Of a stretch of 64,000 nucleotides of DNA, positions 21,510 through 34,200 are shown one piece after another. This DNA comes from Cenococcum geophilum 1.58 (Eukaryota; Ascomycota; Dothideomycetes; Gloniales; Gloniaceae), in assembly GCA_001692895.1 (NCBI GenBank), contig KV748202.1, positions 930,001 to 994,000 on the forward strand, read 5' to 3'. How positions within the stretch are numbered: the first letter of the stretch is position 1; the number at the start of each line of letters is the position of its first letter. The translations under genes and the position numbers were made by a program. Below the pieces are notes generated by a model that saw nothing but the letters and a program-made list of their open reading frames with translations, was not told the DNA's origin and made no database searches.

Positions 21510-24500
21510 AGTATCTATATTTCTATCGGCGTACTACTATTACTCCACTATTATTCCGTTGTTACCCTACTAGTAGGGCATAACCTTAGTTATAATTAAA
21601 AGTTTTTTATTCTTCTACCTACTTTCTTTTCCGTTTACCCCTTAGGGTAAAGTAACTACTATACGTCTCCTTTACGTCCTTATTAATGTCCTCTACTAGA
21701 ACCTATTTATTATATTCTTCTAACTAGCCTTTCCACTTAACTAGGTACTATAGGGTCTAGTTATATCCCTTCCTTCTACGTACTTCTTCTACCTTATATT
21801 AGTCCTCTTAGTCCGCTTAATTATCTAGCTTAATAGGCCCTAGTAGAGGGTCTCTAGTAGTGCCCTTACGTTATTTATATAGCTCTAGTAAGCTAATATA
21901 GAATACTAGGTGGATATAGTAAGACATAGGTAGATATAGTTAATATACTTACTTTCTAACTAGTTCGGCTATACTAAAAGGTCTAATAAAGCGTGCTATA
22001 AGTTTCTTACTTAGCCTTTTTAGTTTAAGGTTCTTAGTTAATAGCAAAACTAGATCCCCTACTTTATATACCTATAGTTAGTAATAAGAGGCCTACCTAG
22101 TTACTTTACTTTTTGTTATAGAATATACAGAGGTAATACTCTAAGGTTTAGTTCTAGCGTTTTATTTACCCGTCTATTTATAGGTAAAAGGCTGTATTTA
22201 GCTTATATTTAATCTTTATAGCAAAGCATAGCTCCAACCAAAACTCACTAGTAAAGATACTGCCGTAATTAGATATAATCCCCCTAGGGACTCTAAAACG
22301 GCGTACTACTTTATTAAAGAAGAGATCCGTAAGTTTAGTTATAGTAATAGTTTTTACTATAGGCAGATATAAGGCCATCTTAGTATAGCGGTCGACTATT
22401 ATATATATTGCGTTATATACCTTATCGCCTCGTTTGCTAGGCGGTAGGCCTATAATAAAGTCTATTATAATCTCCTGCCATAGCTAGTCTAAGTAAGGCA
22501 GCGCTTAAAGCTTACTATAAGGGCGATATTAAGGCGTATATATACGTTGGTATAAATTATAGGTAGAGATATAGTTTACAACGTCCGTATTTATACTAGG
22601 CTAGTAGTACTTACGCGAGAGTAGATTTAGAGTCTTTTTCTTACTAAAGTGCCTAGCTAGGGCATTACTATAGTAGATCTATAGGAGTTCTATATAAACT
22701 GCTAGGTCTAGGGGTATATATAGCCCCTTACGGTAACAAAATAGTCTAGCGGAATTAAACTACCACACTAGCTTTAAGCGGGCGCGTTAATAGCGTCTTA
22801 TAGTATCTACGCTGTTACTACGCTTTTATAGTATAAAGTTATCTTTAATCTAAAGTCCTTTAATAAGCTTAATAACTGTTTCCGTACTAGACTTATAAGC
22901 ACTTTCTTAAGTACTTACTTCTCTAACCTGGGTCCTTATTATATACTACTTGACAGCATATATATAGGTTGCCTAGTTAAACCGTAATACTATATAGCCT
23001 AGGCATACCGCTATCGGGTTACTGGCTTATAGTTATAGAAACAATACCTCTATAAAAGGCTCGCTTTCTTATATACCTAATAGGACTTTTACCTTAGGTT
23101 AGTAGCCTTACATTCCCAAAGTCCTTTAGAGTAGTAGTAGTATAGTGTCTTCTTCTAGCAGACCCCCTACGCCTAGGAGTTGCCTTAACGGCGCGTCTAC
23201 GGGGTTCATTTTTCCCACCCTATGCTTAATAACAAAGTTATAGGCAGCTAATGCTATAGCCTATCTAGCTTACCGTTTATTAAGGGCTTTTACTTTTATA
23301 AAACCCTTTAGATTATTATAGTCTGTAAGCACTTCTAGGCGGCTTAATAGCCCCTTAATATAGTGTCTCCAATGCTTAAAAGCCTCTATAATAGCTAGTA
23401 GCTCCTAATTATAGGTCTTATAATTACGCTCTACTAGTAGAAGCTTCCTAAACTAGAAGGCTATTAGATACCAAAGGCTATCTTTAAACAGCTATAATAT
23501 AATTACTGCTAGGCCTTATATAGAGGCATTAGTCTCTAACCGGGTTAATAAGCCCAGCGTATAGTATTGTAGGAGTAGCGCCGTTATAAAGGCGTTGTAA
23601 AGCCGGCGTATCGCCTACTCCGCCTCTTTAGGCTAATTAAGAGGCTTAGCTTTACGGCCGTTCTTTACTCCCTTAAGGAGATTAGTAATAGGCTTCGTAA
23701 TAGTAGAGTACTTATAAATAAACCGGCGATAGAAGTTGGCAAAACCTAGGAAAACCTAGACATCCCTATAGAATTAAGGGCTCTCCCACTTAGTAATAGC
23801 TTCTACCCGGCTAGAATTCATTACTACGCCTTTAGAACTAATAATATATCCTAAGAACTTAACCTCTTATACGCTAAACCTGCACTTCTTAAGGTTTATA
23901 TATAGTTAATATTACCGCAACCTACGTAGCACTTCTAGTATATAGCGCCAGTATTCCTCTAGATTTTTAGAGAAAATTAGAATATTATTAAGGTAGACTA
24001 TATAGAAAACGTCTACTAGTCCTAATAAGGCCCGATTAATATAGCCCTAAAAGGTTGCTAGTCCGTTAGTTAGCCTAAAAGGCAAAACTAAATACTTAAA
24101 GTGGCCGTAACGTGTGCGGAACGCCGTTTTTTACTTGTTACCCCAATGGATATAAAGGCGGTAGTACGCATTTATTAGGTCTAACTTAGTAAAGATCTTA
24201 GAACCTACTAAGCGGTTTAAGGTCTTACTAATTAATAATAATATAAGATAATTCTTAATCGTTACCTTATTAAGGCCTTTATAGTCTATATAGAGCTATA
24301 GCTTCCTATCTTTTTTAGGTACAAATAAAATAGGTACCCCTATAGGACTAGTACTTAGTTAGATCTAGCCTTTAGCTAAGGTGTTGTCTAAGTACTCCCT
24401 TAGTACCTCTAGCTCCTTAACTAAGAGGTTATAAAGCGGTCTATACGGGACCTCCTATCCCTTTTCTAGGTCAATAGCATAGTCGCCCTAGTAGTATTAG

Positions 24501-26398
24501 GGTAGCTTTCCTGCTTCCTTATATAAAAAGATATCGCTAGCTTCTTTTAACTATAGAGGAAAAACTGGCAAGCTATTATCGTCTTATTTGCTAGGCATTA
24601 ATCCAGTAGTTACTAGGGAGAAGACCCTAGATTCCCTCTAAAGAGACTCTATAAAACCCTTAGGGGTTTATAGTAATAGGGACGAGCCGTCTAGCTTTTA
24701 TTGCCACGCCTTTACCTTATAGTTAATAAGAAGTCGGGCCTTCTTTAACCCTAGCATACCTAGGGTAATAGTAGGGGATATATTAGCCATTCTATAGCAG
24801 ATAAGGGTTACTTCCCTTATCCTACCCTAGCTGTCCTTTATTTTTAATGGTACCTTATAGGCTTTATAGTAATATGCCTAAGTTTTATTTAACTAGAAGT
24901 AGGTAGGCAATTCTATATCTAGTATCTTAAAGTTATACTTTATTGCAAATCGCTAATTAATTACATTTACTTTAGCGCTAAGATTAAGCATTACTAAGGT
25001 CTCCTTCCAGGTTTACTTAAATAGGACTTCTCCTAAAATAGTAATAGCTTCCTTATAATTTAGTAGTAGCTTACACCCTATAGGTATAAGGGGCTCTAAG
25101 GGCGCCTACCTTTTCCTAGCGTTAAGATAGCGTTTACGCTGCTTAACTGCGGCTAGTACTATTATAGCTCCGGGCACTGTTGCCACCAATATCCTAGCTT
25201 ACTATAATTTTTATAGTTCCCCTTAGGTTAGGTTAAACCCCTAGCAGTACTGCTTCGCCCCGCTATTATATTGCTAGCAGTAGTTTTAAAGTCTGTTTTC
25301 CCTAAGTTACCTAATAGGGTGGTCTTTATATTTAAGTTTGCGGCGCGCCTATTACTTCTAGCCTATGGGGCGCTCGCGCTCTTTTAGTTTTCCTCTAATA
25401 GGGTAGCTAGGGAAACTAGCTAATTTTAAGTTTATAGAAACTCCTAATAGTTAGTAACCGTAAGCCGTAGCTCTAGCCGTAGCTTCGTAAATAGGTATAT
25501 TATTAGATACTTTACATTATAGGGAGGATTAATTTATACTTCTAAGGAGGTTAGATAAGCAGTAAACTTATTTATAGGTTAATTGGTTCGTTGTATTACC
25601 CTTATATATATTAGAGCTATATAGAGTTTTTAATTAATAGGACTTTTAATTTAGTTAATTAGGAATTCTATTAGTTTCTCCTAGGTAAACTATATGTCTA
25701 AGTAGTTATCTTTATACTACAGCTAAAGGGTTCAGTTGGTCCCCTTTATATATTACATAGTAAACGCGACTTTAGTATCCTTATTTATAAAGCCGTCGTG
25801 CTCTAGGCGGAATGCTAGCTTTAAGCTATCGCGGAAGTCTTGGTGCTCTTATATAGTCTTACTATAATATAGAGCAATCTTCTCTATTTTAACGGCCCGT
25901 TTTAACGGAGCGCCTATTATATTAGTAGCCTTCCGCTTAAGGTTTAAACGTATCTAGCTACCATCTAAGTACTCTAATAGGATAGTTTAAGGTTGCAGAT
26001 CTAGGTTAGGAACGGGAGTTAACGTTACCTTACCGCGTTAACGCCGTCTTAGTACTTCTACCTCTTCCCTAAGTAAGTATAGTTTTCTTTACTCTAGGAG
26101 TTGTAGCTTCTTGTTTTCTAGCTGTTATATTTCTTCCTATATATCCCCTTTATCTGTAGCTTTTGGTTTTATCTAGGACAATATAGGTTCGCCTATATTA
26201 TCCTAAGGCCAATCCCCAGGCTTAATAGTACGCACTACGCTAGTACGCCCGCGTCTTACTATTAGGTCGATAGGCTGCGATATAGTTAATAAATACAGGT
26301 CGTCTTCTTAACAGAGGGTTGCCGCTACGTAGTTGTGGCCTTAGTAGACTGCTGTGTTGTTAGGCCACTACCCCTAAAAAGGGATAAGAATTTAGTAC

Positions 26399-26601
26399 TA
26401 TTAGGACGCTAAGGTCCTTAGGGCATGTAGTAATATAATAATAGTAGTGGGGTATAAAGAGTATCTGGTTCTTTATAAAGTAGAACTGTAGAACTAAATT
26501 CTGCTATTCTCTAATACGGGGCGACTACGTTTTATAGGCGCCTCGCCTGCGCCTCGCCTGCGCTAAGCCGGTTACGGCCAGTACGTCTCTATGGCCTAAC
26601 A
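26399..26601 (-). repeat. 5' LTR of the Gypsy element
   Basis: 203 bp, TATTAGGACGC...GGCCTAACA on the plus strand. Contains a tandem copy of GCCTCGCCTGC absent from the other LTR. Followed by CTACC. Confidence 0.9.
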
Positions 26602-26815
26602 CTACCTGCCTATCTACCTATCTACCTACCTACCTACCTACCTACCTATCTACCTACCTACCTACCTACCTACCTACCTACTTACTTACCTACCTACCTG
26701 CCTACCTACCTACCTATCTGCCTATTTATCTATCTATCTATCTATCTATCTATTTATTTATCGATCTATTTATACCTACCTATCTATACCTACTTATCTA
26801 TACCTACCCGTCTAT
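26602..26815. repeat. (CTAC)n/(CTAT)n microsatellite
   Basis: About 210 bp of tetranucleotide repeat drifting from CTAC/CTGC to CTAT; outer end of the left palindrome arm and target of the Gypsy insertion. Confidence 0.9.
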
Positions 26816-26880
26816 GTTACCTTAATTTGATTAATTAATCGAATTGTTTATAGTGTTCGCTGGCTGGTTATTTAAACGGT

Positions 26881-27150
26881 TGTCTAGCTCTAGCGGCGGT
26901 TGTATAGCTCTAGCGATAGTTGTATAGCTCTAGCGACGGTCATATAGCTCCAGCGACGGTCGTCTAGCTTTAGCGACGGTCATCTAGCTCTAGCGACGAT
27001 TGTCTGGCTCTGGCGACGGTTATTTAGCTCTAGCGATAGTCGTCTAGCTCTGACGACGGTCGTGCGGCTCTAGCGACGGTCATCTAGCTCTAGCGATAGT
27101 CGTCTAGCTCCGGCAACGGTCGTCCAGCTCTAGCGACGGTTATCTACTAG
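26881..27150. repeat. 20-bp tandem array, left arm
   Basis: About 13 units of the type AGCTCTAGCGACGGTCGTCT with scattered transitions. The period is exactly 20 bp. Confidence 0.9.
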
Positions 27151-27296
27151 CTGTCGTTCTAGTGTCCCCCTAGGTAGGGAGGATATAAGGAAGAAAGGGT
27201 AAAAAATAAGGTGGCTACCTAGGTATATATAGGGGGTATACTTAGCAAAGGCATATATAGAGGCTATTAGGAATATAGTGGGGACCCAATGCAGAG

Positions 27297-27455
27297 CTTC
27301 GTGTAGAGCCTCTATACGTAGAGCTTTGCGTAGAGCCTTATATAAAGCCTTTATACGTAAAGCTTTATATAGAGCCTTATATAGAGCCTCGTATATTTAT
27401 TTATATAAGAGCTTTATATAAAGCTTTATATAGAACTTTATACGGAGCCTCTATA
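27297..27455. repeat. 12-bp degenerate array, left arm
   Basis: Repeats of the type TAGAGCTTTATA / TAGAGCCTTATA. The mirror array in the right arm (29184-29350) reads GAAGCTCTACAC-like. Confidence 0.8.
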
Positions 27456-27631
27456 TTAGGAAAAAATTTACTAATATTTAATTTTACTTTTTTACCATTT
27501 TAGCATTTTCTAGCATTTAGTAGCTAAATGCTAATACTTAATTATGAATGCGGCATTTAGCTACTAAATACAGCATTTAGCTGCTAAAATAGCAAAAAGG
27601 TAAAATTAGATACTGGTAAATTTTTTCCTAA
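27456..27631. mobile_element. Palindromic MITE, 176 bp, TA duplication
   Basis: Ends TTAGGAAAAAATTTAC and its inverse GTAAATTTTTTCCTAA. Flanked by TA on both sides (27454-27455, 27632-27633). The interior consists of inverted GCATTTAGCTGCTAAATGC-type repeats. A TA duplication suggests the Tc1/mariner superfamily. Other copies are at 19753 and 28967. Confidence 0.78.
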
Positions 27632-27633
27632 TA

Positions 27634-28966
27634 GAGCTACTCTAGAAACTAGGACGCTACTATAAATGCTATTAAAAAGGCTGCTATTATAATAACCTAA
27701 ACTGCTAAATAGCTAGGTTTAGTAGCTGCCGCCTAATACTTAACCTAATACCCTAAACACTAAATATATTACTATATACTACCACTATATAAGATAAAGA
27801 CGTAGTAATAGCGGTAGAGTTAGATATAAAAGCGGAAAACGCTAAGTCCTAGCTTTAAGTTATAGGTTAGGACACCCTAATAATAGAGGGATCTATATAT
27901 CGGCTTATTTAATAAATAACTTAGTAAAGATAAATAGACGGAAATAGATAGTTTTACCTATAATAGGAACTACTACTAAAAAATAATATAAAAGCTATTC
28001 TATAATTAATTATAGAGCTATTAGTAAATTTATAGATACCTAATTTATATATATTTATAACATATTTACCTTACCCCTTACTAAAGCCCGCGCCCTATAA
28101 CTCGCTAATAGTAGTTATACTATATAGAAGATTACCTATATAGTATAACTCTACCTAGATATAAATAGGCACCAGAAAGAACTCTAGGCCTATATTATAC
28201 CACTTACTAACTACCCTATTATCCTTAGAATAAACTAGCTCAAATAATATAACCCCGCCATTAACTAAAAGAAGAGAAAAGTAAACTTTAATTTTAAATA
28301 CTGTAGAGAGACTTACCTAGGACACAGCCTAGCCGCCTTTATTTACTTCCCAGGATATTAACCTAAGGAACCCCTTATTACCTACCTATAACTAACTATT
28401 ACTATATAAGTGCCCTAGCCTTTTACCGTATAGTATATAGGAAAGGCTAAACTATTACTATAGCTTCCTAATTATAACTTTATAAGCTTAATAAAAAATA
28501 AAACTATATCCTCTATAGTAATAGGATAGACATAGTTAACCTTTTAGAAGATAACGCCCCTATAGAACTCTATGGACTTTTACCTTTAGACTTTAAGAAG
28601 TATATAAAGCTTAAAAAAGGACTTACTAATAAAAAACTCCATAAGCTCTTTTTTAAGAGGTACTATAACTTTACTAATATATGCTTATAAAAGGGCGTAG
28701 ATATACTCCCCCTATATTAACCGAATAACTATACTATTAATATTAAATAAAGAAAATACTACTTTATAAGAGACCCTATATAATATTAAAAGACAAACTT
28801 TTAGTTGTGAAAAGGTGTATTAACGAGCACCTTAATAAAGGATTTATTTATCCTAGTATATTACTAATAGCCGCCCCTATCCTTCTTACTAAGAAGCTAA
28901 AAAAAGGTATTTAATTCTATATTAACTATAGAGGACTTAATACTATTATAATTAAAAACTAATACG
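27634..28966 (+). mobile_element. Gypsy fragment: protease to start of RT
   Basis: Plus-strand frame with Gln-type stops. Protease-like region near 28010-28250 with ALINYRA (DSGA changed to NYRA) and NYPIILRINQL. The start of RT is at about 28790-28960 with INEHLNKGFIYPS, AAPILLTKK and INYRGLNTI, cut off abruptly at the right-hand MITE copy. It fills the loop of the palindrome. Confidence 0.8.
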
Positions 28967-29183
28967 TTAGGAAATTTTTTACCAGCATCTAATTTTACTT
29001 TTTTGCCATTTTAGCATTTTCTAGCATTTCTAGCATTTTCTAGCATTTAGTAGCTAAATGCGGCATTTATTACTAAGTACTAGCATTTAGCCGCCAAATG
29101 CCGCATTTATAATTAAGTATTAGCATTTAGCTGCTAAATGCTAGAAAATGCTAAAATGGCAGAAAAGTAAAATTAAATGCTGT
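28967..29183. mobile_element. MITE copy, right end truncated
   Basis: Starts TTAGGAAATTTTTTACC directly after the Gypsy RT, has the same internal CTAGCATTT/GCTAAATGC repeats with an extra copy, and breaks off at TTAAATGCTG, where the 12-bp satellite begins. The expected closing CCTAA is missing. Confidence 0.72.
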
Positions 29184-29350
29184 ATGAAGCTCTGTATGAA
29201 GCTCTACACAAAGCTCTATACGAAGCTCTACGCGAAGCTCTGCACGAAGCTCTACATAAGGCTCTATATAAAGCTCTACGTATAGAGGCTCTACATAAGG
29301 CTCTGCGCGAAGCTCTACGTACAGAGGCTCTACACAAAGCTCTGTATCGG
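29184..29350. repeat. 12-bp tandem array, right arm
   Basis: Units of the type TACGAAGCTCTG. Because 12 is a multiple of three it gives a spurious frame rich in EALYEAL/HKAL. Confidence 0.88.
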
Positions 29351-29479
29351 GTCCCCGCTATATTCCTAATAGCCTCTACACGTGCCTCTGCTAAGTATAC
29401 CCCCTATATACACCTAGGTAGCCATCTCATTTTTACCCTTCCTTTCTTATATCCTCCCTACCTAGGGAGACACTAGAAC

Positions 29480-29660
29480 GACAGCTAGTAGATAACCGTC
29501 GCTAGAACTAGATAACCGTCGCCAAAGCTAAACGACTGTTGTTAGAGCTAAACGACCGTCGCCAGAGCTAGATGACTGTCGCTAGAGCTAGACGACCGTC
29601 GTTAGAGCTAGACGACCATCGCTAGAGCTAGACGACCGTCGCCAGAGCCACACGATAACC
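29480..29660. repeat. 20-bp tandem array, right arm
   Basis: About nine units of the type AGAGCTAGACGACCGTCGCT, the inverse of the array at 26881-27150. Confidence 0.88.
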
Positions 29661-29837
29661 GTTTAAACGACTAGCCAGCGAACACTATAAACGATTCGAT
29701 TAATTGATTGAATTAAAGTAATATAGATAGGTAGGTATAGACAGACGAATAGACGGACGGATAGGTAGGCAGGCAGTTAGGTAGGTAGTTAGGCAGTTAG
29801 GCAGTTAGGCAGGTAGGCAGGTAGGCAGGTAGGCAGA

Positions 29838-30158
29838 CACTAGGCCAATTAACGATTTAGAGCCTTTATAAGAGGCTTCCCCCTTAACGCCTAAGTAGAT
29901 AGCTCTATATTTTATATAGTTATAATATAAATATTTAAAAGTATATTATAGCAATCTATGGGAATATATAATAATTAGGTTATTATATAATTACAATTTA
30001 TATAGTTGTAATTTATACAGTTTTTACAATTTATATAGTTTTTACAATTTATATAGTTTTTATAATTTGTATTTATAAGGCGTATTTTACTACGTTTTGC
30101 TAGTAGGTGGTATAAATTTTTTATAAAATACGCGGTTTACGTAAAACACTATTGACTA
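29838..30158. other. AT-rich flank with a short tandem repeat
   Basis: No gene. About three and a half copies of a ~21-bp unit, TAGTTTTTACAATTTATA-like, lie at 30013-30075. Confidence 0.6.
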
Positions 30159-31098
30159 TATAACGTAGTCTGCGGGCAAGTGGCCCACGCGGGCATGTGG
30201 CCTACCCCACCAAGCTACTAAGGGCAAATGTAGCGAATTACTCAACCATAAATAATTATATTTGGTGTAGCTATCTACTAGCTAGTTATCTGACGTTTAG
30301 GACATGTACGTGCCGTGTGTTCTAATAATTTACATATACTGCACTTACGTGGTGCTCGTTGCGGTCGCTCGGTCGCTGCCTTTGCTGCCCCCTTTGCTAC
30401 ACCTTCTTGGGCAGCTTGTGTACGAGAGGCCCCTTCTACTCCTAATAAAACACCCCCCCTAGCTATATACGTACACTTCTTTGCCCTCTTCCTTTTCTAG
30501 CGCTAATTTTCTATACACAGCTTCTTATTTTTGCTTGCAAGCAGTATAGCACTTAATATTACTATTTTACACCCCTTAATAAGCTAGCTAATAGCTTATT
30601 CTGTTAGACTTAGTAGGCTATATATACGCCGTTTAAGATAACGCCTAATTAGAGCTATCTGCTATTATAGGCCGGTAATATTATAGGGTGTTTCGGCTGC
30701 CTAAGGGGCATTTAATGGCGGACGTTAGGGTAACGGCGTCCGATATTTGGTATATAGCGGTAATAGTATACAATCTAGATTATACGGAACTAAGCTAGTA
30801 GCTGCAAATCCTGCCTATATATTATTCCGATATAGTACTGCCTACCTAGCCTGCCTATATAGTGGTAGGAATTTATGTTTATTAATATAGTTAACACTAT
30901 AGGCTATAATCTGTTTAATAAGGCGTCTGTATAATTACATAAGGACTAAGAAGTAGCCTATATCTAGTAGCTATAGTAGATATAATAAATGCGCTAGTAT
31001 ATAGAGGATAACTATCTAATAATCTAGGTAGAACTAATTAAATTTAGGTAATATATAACTATTATAGCTATCTAGCACTAGCAGCTAATGCGTACTAA

Positions 31099-31299
31099 TG
31101 TTAGCGACTCAGTCAATTGAGGCACGAGCACGGCAAGAGGGACGCGCAAGCCTATACGATTGGTAGTCTATAAACAAGGATCTAAAGCTAAAGAAAGAAA
31201 AGGAGAAGAAGAGCAGCGCCAGTCGAAGTAGGGTTCTTTTATGCGGTCCTCTAGTTATGTGACCGCGAAGTTCTACCAAGTTCTGCCAGTGCCGTAACA
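31099..31299 (-). repeat. 3' LTR of Gypsy D1
   Basis: 201 bp; TGTTAGCGAC...GTGCCGTAACA on the plus strand, followed by TTACCCCCCCC (polypurine tract on the minus strand). Confidence 0.92.
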
Positions 31300-34200
31300 T
31301 TACCCCCCCCTCCGCAAAAGCCTACCCTTAGGCTTTATAGTCTATATTATGCTTATAGGGCGTTCTTATCTTTATGTTCTTCTGGTAGCTTATTATCTTT
31401 GCTATACTAGCACTCTATCTACTTATCTAGGTACTTTAGGGGTCCTAGTTTATTAGGGTAGCGGTTATAGAATTCTTAAAGCTTATAGGGACTACTAATA
31501 AAGTTCCATATAGGGTACTAGGTAGGATCTAGGTTATAGCCTTTTCAACTAACGCGGTACTTTAGCGTTTTCCTTACTAGTTTACAGGCTAGTACTTCTT
31601 TAATTTCCTATTTATTATCGCCATTAACTTAAATTGGTAGGGGAGGTTCGTTCTTTTATCTAGGCAATAGGTTGTTTATAGCTTTCCGTAGCTTATCTAG
31701 TAAGAAAATAGGGTAAACCTTAATTAAATCTAGGAGCTTTACTTTATATAAGTTACCTATCTTTTTAAGGACCTTATACGGTCCCGCTATTTAATAGTCT
31801 AGCTTATAGCTAGGCCGTTCCGTCTTCTAGTTCTTTGTTATAACCTAGACTATATCGCCTATAGTAAAGTTGGGTTCGCGCCTATGCTTATTTACCTACT
31901 GTTCTATTAATTTCTAGGCCTTTTCTAGATTTATATAGGCTACCGTCTAGGCTTCCTCTAAGCGCTTAGCGTACTGCTAGGCTTCCTCATAAGACAGTTT
32001 CTTGTATACGGTCCGTAGTCCTTCTGGCCTATTCTAGTTAAAGCTTATTTAAGGTAAATACCCTATTTCTAGTTAGATAGGTGCAAATCCCGTAGAGTTA
32101 TAGGGTAGGGTTACCTGGGTATAGTCTATTAGGGGTAGTAGTTCGCCCTAGTTATCCTAAAAGTAGTTAATAAAAGGCTAGAGTCTCTAATCTAAATATT
32201 AATTTATAATCTCCGTCTAGCTGTCTGTTTAGGGGTGGTATATTATAGAGAGCTTTAGCCTAATACCTAGGATCCGGGTAAACTTATTCTAGAAGGCCGA
32301 TATAAATTACGGGCTATAATCGGATATAATAGTATTTAGTAGTCTGTAAATATAGTAAACGTAATAGATATATAGTTAGGCCGCCTCCTTAGTATTAATA
32401 TTCTTATAATAGGGAATTAAAAACGGGCGCTTGCTAAAGCAGTTAACTAAAATTATAACTATATTATATCCGTCGCGGTTTGTTAGTAGCTTATAGAAGT
32501 CTATAGAGATATGCTGCTAGGGGCGGTTAGGTATTAGGAGAGGTTTTAATAGTCCTAGGGTTTTATCTTGTGGAATTATAAATCTATAGTAGCTGTCGCA
32601 GTTCCGTATATAACGGTTAATATCTATAACTATTCTAGGCCAGTAGTAGCGGTCACTAATAATCTTACGGGTCTTATTTTTTCTAGGGTGGGCTATAGAG
32701 ACCTAGGTATAAGCTTTAGTAATAAGCTAGGTCCGTAAGTTCTATTCCTTAGCTACTACTAGCCATTCCTAGTACTTAAGTAGTCCGTTTTTAAGGGACT
32801 ATAGGCTAGCAATGTTCTTTACCTTTTTACGGTATTCTTATAGAGAGGGGGTTGTTTAGTTAGCCTATAGTAGTTTATTAATAAGGTTAAGTTTAGAGGA
32901 GTTAATAGGACATATCTCGGCGCCTAAGGAGTCCGTACTTAGTTCTGCCCATATCTAAAGGTTAAGGTATTTTAGTTATAGTAGCGTCTAGGTCCGTAGT
33001 AAGATCTTTATAGCTATCTAGTTATTTAGGTCTTACTTATGCCTTATAAGAGCGTCCGCATAATTTATAGCGCCTAGTCTATATATAATTAAGAAGTTAA
33101 ACTAAGATAGGGTATCTACCTAGTATGCCTACTAGGCCGTAAGGGCCTTGGTTATTATAAAGTATTCTAGGGCCTTATAATCTAAAACTACCTTAATTAG
33201 CTTAGGGGTCCCCTTTAGCTATACACGCTAGTGCTAAAAGCTAGAGATAATAGCTAGCATTTCTTTATTATAGATGTAGTAATTTAGCTTAGCATCTATT
33301 ATAGTCTTTAAATAGTATATAATAGGGTGCCACTCTCCGTCTAGTTGCTTTTAGGAAAAAACACCAGCTATTACGCCGTCTAAGGCATTAGTTTCTAGTA
33401 TTAAGGGCCGTTTTAGGTTAAAATAGGCAAATAGGGGAGCTAATACTAGCCGTTTCTTAAGCTTATTAAAGGCCTGCCTATATATAGCGTTAAAGTAAAA
33501 GGGCTGGTCTTTTTTAGTAAGACGGTTAAGAGGCCAGGCGATCCTGCTATAGTTCTTAATAAAGCGTTAGTAGAAGTTACAAAACCCTAAAAAGGATTAT
33601 ACCCCCTTTATAGTCCGTAGGGGTACCTACTAGTTAATTGCGGCTATTTTCTTTAGGTTAGTTTTAATTCCGTCTATACTAATAATAAAACCTAAGTACT
33701 TTATACGCTTAATACTAAACTTTAACTTCTTAATGTTAACCTAGAGGCCAGCCTCGCGGAGCCGTTATAGGACTTTATAGACATACTCCTTATATTCTAG
33801 CTTATTCTTAGAGTAGATTATAATATTATCTAAATAGGCCGTATAGAAATTGTTAAGGTAGTTAAAGAGTATATTATTTATATACCGCTAGTACGTAGCT
33901 GGTCCGTTAGTTAGTCTAAAAGGGAGTACTTTATATTTATATATTCCGTAATAAGTCTAAAATATAGTAAGATCTTTAGACCTGGGGTCTATTCTAATTT
34001 AGTAGAAGGCCTAGCGGATATTAAGCTTTATAAAGACCTTAGCTACTTATTCGGGCTAGAGTTTTATTAAGTAGGGGCAGCGGATAGCAATCCTTGCGGG
34101 TTATATTATTTAGCTTATAGTAGTTAATACAGAAGCGGAGTCCTTTATTTAGCTTTTTAATAAAGAGAATAGGCGAGGCAAAAGGGGCTTAGCTAGGCTT

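Larger units (their letters stand above)
20252..26601 (-). mobile_element. Chromodomain Gypsy element, complete end to end, RIP-dead
   Basis: 6,350 bp bounded by similar LTRs and a CTACC duplication (20247-20251, 26602-26606). The polypurine tract AAGAAGGGGGGG (minus strand) abuts the left LTR, giving minus orientation. Landmarks on the minus strand: Gag region about 25000-26330; RT with YLDD changed to YLNN (23985-23996) followed by ILIFS; integrase core at 22178-22378 with VVRRFRVPRGI and the catalytic Asp of the DRGS block changed to Asn; chromodomain YLVKWKG at 21727-21747. Between the chromodomain and the 3' LTR there is about 1.2 kb of extra sequence, with a separate frame on the opposite strand. 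Many Gln-to-stop and Asp-to-Asn changes make it inactive. Confidence 0.9.
26602..29837. repeat. Large imperfect palindrome (satellite arms, Gypsy/MITE loop)
   Basis: The left arm (26602-27455) runs (CTAC/CTAT)n, a short unique block, a 20-bp array, a second unique block, then a 12-bp array. The right arm (29184-29837) has the same parts in reverse complement and reverse order: 12-bp array, unique block with the shared CCTAGGTAG region, 20-bp array (29480-29660), the unique block ending in AACGATTCGATTAATTGATT, and (GTAG/GCAG)n. The loop is 27456-29183. This is either a transposable element with very long inverted ends or an inverted duplication. Confidence 0.75.

Noticed and set aside
26881-27150. 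CRISPR-like regularity of the 20-bp array
   Set aside because: Units are contiguous with no unique spacers, in a fungal genome, and are mirrored in the other palindrome arm.
29177-29476. Open frame rich in EALYEAL/HKAL repeats
   Set aside because: It is a translation of the 12-bp satellite (12 is a multiple of three) running into the unique spacer of the palindrome arm; the mirror arm has no such frame.
30315-30500. Plus-strand 61-codon open frame
   Set aside because: Antisense shadow of the pogo-type transposase C-terminus with its zinc knuckle on the minus strand.
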